Assembly (NCBI GenBank): GCA_001600175.1
Contig: BCJC01000006.1
Span: 1,255,968-1,319,967 of the forward strand
DNA length: 64,000 nt
Source of the DNA: Erythrobasidium yunnanense
Lineage: Eukaryota; Basidiomycota; Cystobasidiomycetes; Erythrobasidiales; Erythrobasidiaceae
Reading direction: 5' to 3'
In this document: piece by piece, positions 57,888-64,000 of the stretch
Position numbering within the stretch: the stretch's first letter is position 1
How the letters are laid out: each line of letters begins with the position of its first letter
Notes under the pieces: model-generated
The model's input: only the letters and a program-made list of their open reading frames with translations
What the model was told of the DNA's origin: nothing
The model's database searches: none
Translations under genes and position numbers: made by a program

Positions 57888-60294
57888 ATGCTTACTCTGA
57901 AGCACATCTACGCGCCTTACCGCCAGTACGATCACGCTTTCGCAAACTGCGATATTCCAGACGTCAAACCATCATCGCAATCGAATAATAGCAACAATGA
58001 AGAGAATGGTGATAATGAGCAGCCATCAGGTCAGGAGAAAGGAAAAGAAGTCTTCACCGTCTCGTTCGACGACACGCCCGATGCGAATCCGAGAAACTGG
58101 TCATTCAATCAGAAGGCCCTGATAGTGCTCAAGTCAGTGCATAATGTGCTTGTTTCTCAGTATGTGGTCGCAGGAGTACTGATCCACCGTCTTCCCGCAG
58201 TGTGACGCTCCTCAATTTCTACGTCAACTTCGCATCGGCTATATCCTCGACAGCCATCAAAGGACCGTATGTCTTGTCCTTCCACCTCGCTACTCCTAGC
58301 ACTATCTGACAAGCTTCTATTTTCAACAGGGAACGAGATTTCAACATCAGCGAGACCGTCTCGGATCTTTCGACCGCTCTCTTCCTATTCGGTTTCGCAC
58401 TGGGCGGCCTACCCTTCGCACCTCTTAGCGAGAGCATGGGACGCAATATCATCTATACTACGACTCTCTTTATCTCTACTACGTTCGAGATCGGCGCTGG
58501 TGCGGCTCATAACCCGCTGACATTGCTTATCTGCAGATTTCTGGCTGGGTTTTTCGGGGTAAGCTCAGCCTCCATCTATTACTTGCTTCAGCAGTTTCAC
58601 TGCTGACTTTTGCTGTGTACGAAACGTTTTAGGCAACACCGCTATCAATCTCTGGTGGATCTCTGCAAGATATCTATAAGCCAATTGATCGAGCCTGGGC
58701 ATTCCCATTATACGCAGTCGGACAGTTCATAGGTCCTGTAGCGTACGCGAAGCTCCTCGATTTAGAGAGCATCATCTGATCCGGCTTCCATATCTACAGG
58801 GGACCAATCGCGACCAGCTATCTGGCACAAGATATCTGTTGGCGATGGAACGTACGTATACTCAATTCGCATTAGTAGGTCCCAGCTAACGATGATCGAC
58901 CTCAGTATCACGCTACGTATATCGTCGGCTTCGCTCTGAGTGCGTTGCACGCTTCTCGCTGCTCGCTTCAGCCCGCATGTAAAGAAGAGACGAGACTTAT
59001 ATCATTTCTATTACCAGCCGCCTACCTAGCCATCACTACACGAGAAACCCTGCCAGACGAGATTCTCCGACAGAAAGCTAGGATTCTACGACAGCGGACA
59101 GGGAAGAACTGGCAAGCACCAAAACAGGCTCCTCCCATGATGGAGCTCTACAGAGACGCTACAACCAAAGTCTTCAAATTGCTGGCCAAGGAACCTTTGT
59201 TGCAATACAATACTGCGTATCTCTCCATGTGCGTCAAGCCTGAGTTATCTGTCGCACGCTGAGAAGCTGTTGCTGATGTCAAGAGTACTTCAGCGTGTAC
59301 TTCTGCCTCTTTGGTGACCTCGAAGCGTACCCTGTGATCTTTGGAGAATACAAGGTAAGCGCATGCAATCGTCAACTTTAGAGTTCAGTTATTGACAAGT
59401 CTACTCCTCTACAGGGTCTAAGCGATGGCGCAGTCGGCCTTTGTTTCATAGCGTACGCGATCTCGCTACATATGCATACGCTGCTCGCCGGAAACTTGCT
59501 AATATTTCTTCGTTCTGCTTCGCAGAGTCGCCATCGGTGTCTGTCTAGCTGTACCCGGCATGATTCCCTTCGTACTTCGATACAGACGCAAAGCGCACGC
59601 TCAGAATTCAGACATGGCCAAACCTGAAGAACATTATTTACCAATGATCTTCGGAGGTATCTTTCTTCCAGTGTCTCTGTTCTGGCTTGGATGGACAAGC
59701 TTTAGGGTAAGCGCCATGATGTCATCTCCTGCCAACTTTCTGCATCGCTAATAATCGGTACGCCTCTTCTGCAGTCGGTAAACGTATGGGCAACGATACT
59801 GAGTGGAGTGCCATTCGGCTTCTCGGTCGTGATGATTTACGTGAGCTGCCTGCCCATGTCATAATGCACCTGCTCCTTTGGCTGATTCAAGTTGTGCACA
59901 ATCAGATAAGCACGTATCAGAATACGATAGATGCGTATGGCGAAGACGCCTCGAGCGCACTCGGCGCCCTCGTCTTCGTCCGCTACCTCGTCGGCGGGGC
60001 CTGCGTGTTAGCTGTAAGCCTATTTTCTCGCCCTCACAATTTCGCTCGGATTGCTGACGTACTCACCTATCATCCACTTTCAGGTCCCGCCCATGTTCCG
60101 CAACATGAAGCCCTGTAAGCCATCCTTGTCTCACTGTATACTTTAGAGCTTTGGCTGAGAAATGTCTGTTTCGCACAGGGTGGGCTTCCACGGTCTTGGG
60201 CTGTGTCAGTGCAGCTTTGATACCTCTCTCTATTCTGTTCTACTTCAAAGGCCCCGCACTTCGCAAGCGTAGTCCCTACGCCATCAAAGATTGA
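57888..60294 (+). CDS. MFS transporter, DHA1 (drug:H+ antiporter) type
   Basis: This is a 12-helix plasma-membrane or vacuolar transporter with many short introns. The acidic N-terminus has the family entry motif FTVSFDDTPDANPRNWSFNQ. Then come LFGFALGGLPFAPLSESMGR (motif A region), CRFLAGFFGATPLSISGGS, the antiporter motif C region GPVAGPIATSYL, and W-R-W-N at the end of helix 6. A central loop TRETLPDEILRQKARILRQR follows. The second half has EAYPVIFGEYKG, LPMIFGGIFLPVSLFWLGWT, and ISTYQNTIDAYGEDASSALG with FVRYLVGG. The sequence resembles fungal polyamine/multidrug DHA1 carriers; substrate unknown. The region around 58930-59030 can be read with or without a short intron, so that loop is uncertain. 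Confidence 0.85.
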
Positions 60295-60629
60295 TAGGGC
60301 ACTTGGTGAAGTCTTAATTAGCATCATCCGTACGTAGCATGTCGTTAGCAGCATTGGAAGTTTCTCTGCAAATGTAGCATACTTAGCCTCCTATACATTC
60401 ACGATCATCAGCCTTATTTTGTAAACGAAAAGACACGACAGTACAGGACACTTATTATCAGGCAGTGTCAGGGGCAATGAGAATCAGCAATGCGAGGCAC
60501 AATTGTGTTCACCCGTTCTTGCTTTCGATAATTACTGTCCACCAGAGCAAGGCTTTTGGCATCTACAGAATATAGAATATATATCCTCGTCTTGAGCTCA
60601 TCTAGTCGCGAAAACTTGACGCGAATCGC
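60295..60629. other. Convergent intergenic gap
   Basis: Tail-to-tail gap of about 335 bases between the MFS gene and malate dehydrogenase. No gene seen. Confidence 0.4.
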
Positions 60630-62475
60630 TTATCCGGAGGTAGCTGGTGCAGCGGAACCAGCCTTAACTGGACCCTGGTTAGCGAACTCGTATCCCTGTT
60701 ATTCCCATCAATGAAAACACAAATCAGCATCCAATGCATCTGTATGCAAGGCCAGGAAAATACACCGCACCTTCTTGATGTTCTTAGCGAGCTCAGGCAA
60801 GCAAGCCTCGATGAGCTTCTGCTCGGAGGCATCGAGATCTCCGACAGGGTGGATCTTCTCTACACCTTCCTTGCCGAGCGTTACTTGAGAAGCGAAGAAG
60901 TCGACACCTTGGTCTTTGTAGAGAGGGGAGTCGACGAAGGCTGGTGTGGTCTGTAAAACCAGATAAGGGAGAATTAGTTCAGTGAGGTAGGGGAAAGGAA
61001 AGCTGAGGAGAACGTACGACTCCGGACTCGCCATTGAATGCTCGCATAAGAGCATCGGCGAAGACTGCACCTGCATAAGCCATGGAGAGTGTAGCAGATC
61101 CAGCGCCTGCAGTCACACGAATCAATGCTAAGCACACCTCGTGCATCTTCAGAACATCGAGCTGGACTTACCATCCTTGGCCTTGACGACCTCGTCACCG
61201 CCAAACTGGATTCTCTTGACCAAGTCTGCGAGTTTCTGGCCTCCTTCTTTCAGGATAGAAGCGCCCTCCGTCTGCTGAGAGAGCAGAGGAACAATCGTTA
61301 CGCCAGAGTGACCTCCAACGACTGTGACATTGACGTCCTTGGGGTCTTTGCCGGAGAGGCCGGAGACGAAGGTGGATGCTCGGACCTGCAAACCGACGTT
61401 GATTATTAGCTATATAGGAACGCCGAGAGAGGCGTGGGGGAAGACGCACGACATCAAGAGTGGTGACCTAAAATTTGGCGTCATCGAAAAGAAGGCACAG
61501 GCACAATCAGCTGACTTTCAACAAGACCAAGAGGGCTAGTGGTATTTAACTTACACCGAACAGCTTCTTTGGGTTGTATGTACCGGCCTTCTTGAATACC
61601 TCGGCTGCGATGGGGACGGTCGAGTTTACGGGGTTTGAGATGATTGCTACAGCTGCGTCTGGGCAGTGCTGAGCGCAAGCTTGTGCGAGGTCTCTAACGA
61701 TAGATGCGTTGGTCTGGGAACATCTCCCTCGACATTAGCTTTCCTGAAAGTATTCGGACCGGAGCGCGACCCACGTTGAAGAGATCATCTCTTGTCATTC
61801 CAGGCTTTCTGGGCACACCGGCGGGGATGACTACGATTTTTGCACCCTTGAGTGCTTTTGCGAGACCATCGTTGTCTGGGCCGTATCCCTCCACTTTGCT
61901 AGGGGTGTTGATGTGGCTCAAGTCGGCTGCTACACCGGGGGCGCCTGAGTAACCCCATTCAAAGCATATGAGCCTTGTAACATGAACAATACAATAGAAG
62001 GGCACGCACCTCTGATGTCGAATACGGATAGTTCAGTGACGAGCGGGTTTTGCTGGGTGGTAGGTGAGTTGCGGAAGGAGCAGGAAAGTCAGGACGGCGA
62101 TGAAACAGAGCATTGAGGGAGAGTGTTTCACCTTGAGGAGCATGGACACTGTTGGATATCATCCACAGTCAGCCGATGCGACTGTAATGCAAGCCCGCGG
62201 GAGAAGTCAGGTCCCCTTACAAGGCTGTCCGATACCGCCTGGCCATCGTCGATACATGGATCAGCAGGATATACGCTCTTCATTGAGCATGGCATATCGC
62301 ACCTCCAGCTCCAAGGACGACGCTCTGCGATCATGCGATGAAACTGTCAGCTGGGAGAACTCGCTAGGATCCACAGTGAACGGCGATGATGTCGCACCTT
62401 TGTCGCTGCGCTTCTGGATGTCGAGAAGCTGCGAGCGAGGTGCTGCTGAACGAGCTGAGTACGGGCGAGCATCAT
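60630..62475 (-). CDS. MDH1: Mitochondrial malate dehydrogenase
   Basis: NAD-dependent conversion of malate to oxaloacetate in the TCA cycle. The N-terminus [20 protein letters not shown] is Arg/Ser/Leu-rich without acids, a typical mitochondrial presequence. Motifs across about ten exons: [19 protein letters not shown] (Rossmann Gly-rich loop, split by introns), [75 protein letters not shown] and [16 protein letters not shown] (catalytic His), then [18 protein letters not shown]. The C-terminus is slightly extended by [14 protein letters not shown]. The targeting peptide favours the mitochondrial form over the cytosolic and peroxisomal ones, and no PTS1 is seen. Confidence 0.92.
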
Positions 62476-62671
62476 GACTGAATCTAAGTGCTTTGATGGG
62501 GAGGGAGAAAGTCAAAAGATGGCCTGGATTGTGACAACTTGGATATCGACATCAAGGAAGCCATGAAGCTATAGAGTACAGATAGATAGCAACACATAAC
62601 AAAGCCTGCGATTCATCCACCCACATCCAGCTTCATCCGAGGTCTGCTCTCGTCACACCGGAGTGCCGACC

Positions 62672-64000
62672 ATGTCCTGGTTCGGAGCAAGCGATGACAT
62701 CGAAGAGCCTGTCCATCATGAACAGCGAGACAGAATACAGCCCTCCTCGGCCATGCTCGACTTACAGTCGCTACTGGACACCGAGAAAGAAGCACATAGA
62801 GTCGCAAAACAAGCACTGGAAACAGCCAAACTAGACATCAAGGAATGGATAAGCAAGGTGCATAACATCTCTATTGATGTACTCTGCCTCCGCGCGCTGA
62901 CTCTGCTCTGCCCATGTTTCTCCAACACGCGCTTTGTTTATCGCAGGCGCAACAAGCAGCAGCCGAGACGCAGAGCTGTACAGACAAGCTAGAGACATGC
63001 GAAGCATCATTGAAGATCCAATACACACAACGAGAGAACCTCGAACAATCACTCTCGCAAAACAAGTCACGCCTCGAAGTGCTCGAGAAAACAATACTGC
63101 TGCACGATAGGAACAGCGCGAGCGAAGAGGCGCAGCAAGTTTCTGATCTACATACTGAAATAGCAGAAGAGAGGAAGAAGAGGAAAGTCGCGGATGTAGG
63201 GATGCAGTATTGGAAAACACGCGCGCAAGGCTTGGAGAATGAGAAGATTGCTCTGGAAAGACAAGTCGCCAGCTCTACACAATCTCAGGGTAGCTCTGCC
63301 ACTCTAGAAGCATGCGGGGCCTGTCAAGAGAAGGACACCCAGCTCGCCGATCAGCAAGACAAGTTTACGACACTGGAAAGCCAGCTCTCCCAGCTTCAGG
63401 CAGCCAAATCTACTCTAGAAGCAGCCAATCTCCAACTCACGAACCAGCATACGGCGCTCGAGCGCTCTTCGGCGCGCAAGATTGCAGAACTTCAAGAACA
63501 GATCGAGATCCTGACTGAAGAAGTTGATGATCTGAAGATGGAAGCTCTGGAAAGCGAGAGACAGCATGCTGAAGAGCTGGACGACGTGCAGGCAAAGTTG
63601 AAGGTCGAAGAGAGTGCGAGACAGACGTGTGAGAGCGAACTTAAGGGGCAGAAAGCGAGGTTTGAGACGCTTCAGGCCGAATTGGTGGACTTGGAGAAGA
63701 CGAATGAGTCTCTGAGGCTGGACATAGATGTAAGCTATACCCTCTTACATATCCCGATTTGCGCTGAGATGAAAAAAAAAACAGGCCGCTTCGAAAGCCA
63801 GCCTCTCAGAGATCGAAGACCTGAAAGCTCAGATCCAATCTATGGAGCTGCACTTCCATTCCTCAAACTCCGATCTCCTCTCTTCCCGAGCGGCATTACA
63901 GCATACTCAATCGAAGCTTTCTTCCCTCGAGAATCTCTTGAATCAGTTCAAGGCTCCTTCTTCGCCTTCTTCTGCATCATCATCAAACCAGCAATTGCCT
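62672..64000 (+). CDS. Long coiled-coil protein, 3' end beyond the window
   Basis: The start MSWFGASDDIEEPVHH lies at 62672. Introns fall near 62860-62946 and 63731-63783, and the gene is cut at the window edge. The protein is a nearly continuous coiled coil (LDLQSLLDTEKEAHRVAKQA, EIAEERKKRKVADV, ELQEQIEILTEEVDDLKME and on), rich in Glu, Lys, Gln and Leu. A CGACQEKD pair of cysteines sits near residue 190. The MSWFG start and Golgin-like coil resemble the TRIP11/golgin or Sgm1 style of protein, but no GRIP or GRAB domain is visible in the part present. Treat the function as unknown. Confidence 0.7.

Overview
This window looks like nuclear DNA of a gene-dense basidiomycete fungus. The genes are split by many short GT-AG introns, mostly 50-70 bases, sometimes with exons as short as 16-35 bases. 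The protein set is typically dikaryan: RAD54, allantoinase, Dbp2, a Sqs1-like G-patch protein, ORC2, a kinesin-7, SNX3, Mps1, an SRF-type MADS factor, an Adl1-like DNA ligase, Met14, a Reg1-like PP1 subunit, Prp4, Caf40 and mitochondrial malate dehydrogenase. Intergenic gaps are usually 100-700 bases. I saw no rRNA, convincing tRNA, transposon, LTR element or virus-like element. I cannot name the species.

Layout. 1-15.6 kb: RAD54 (+), then allantoinase, DBP2, SQS1-like, an F-box protein and a single-pass membrane protein, all (-). 15.9-24.3 kb: ORC2 (+), then kinesin-7, SNX3 and a Ser/Thr-rich membrane protein (-). 25.0-29.5 kb: an accessory block of five tandem minus-strand genes for small, very basic, Ser/Arg-rich proteins. 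They share a C-terminal signature around 'PKPVSxMPKxE', and four share a 16-base element about 100-120 bases upstream of the start. I do not recognise this family, and it is the best candidate for something undescribed. 30.3-44.5 kb: Mps1 (-) divergent from RNH203 (+), a coiled-coil/SH3-like protein (+), an SRF-type MADS factor (-), an Adl1-like DNA ligase (-) and APS kinase (+). 44.5-47.0 kb: a sparse stretch holding only two small Cys/His-rich paralogs (+). 47.0-64.0 kb: Reg1-like (+), a Cox7a/Cox9-like gene (+), a CMD/AhpD-like protein (-), Prp4 (-), Caf40 (+), an MFS transporter (+), malate dehydrogenase (-) and the 5' part of a long coiled-coil gene cut by the window edge (+).

The recognised genes are scattered housekeeping functions and do not form one pathway. 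Notable points are a 680-base intron in the DBP2 ortholog, placed in the helicase domain where related DBP2 genes are known to carry an autoregulatory intron; a Cox7a-like gene whose exon 3/4 junction does not read through; and one member of the basic-protein array (about 26.6-27.2 kb) with a broken 5' reading frame. Exon joins were worked out by eye from splice motifs and protein continuity, so gene ends are firmer than every internal junction.
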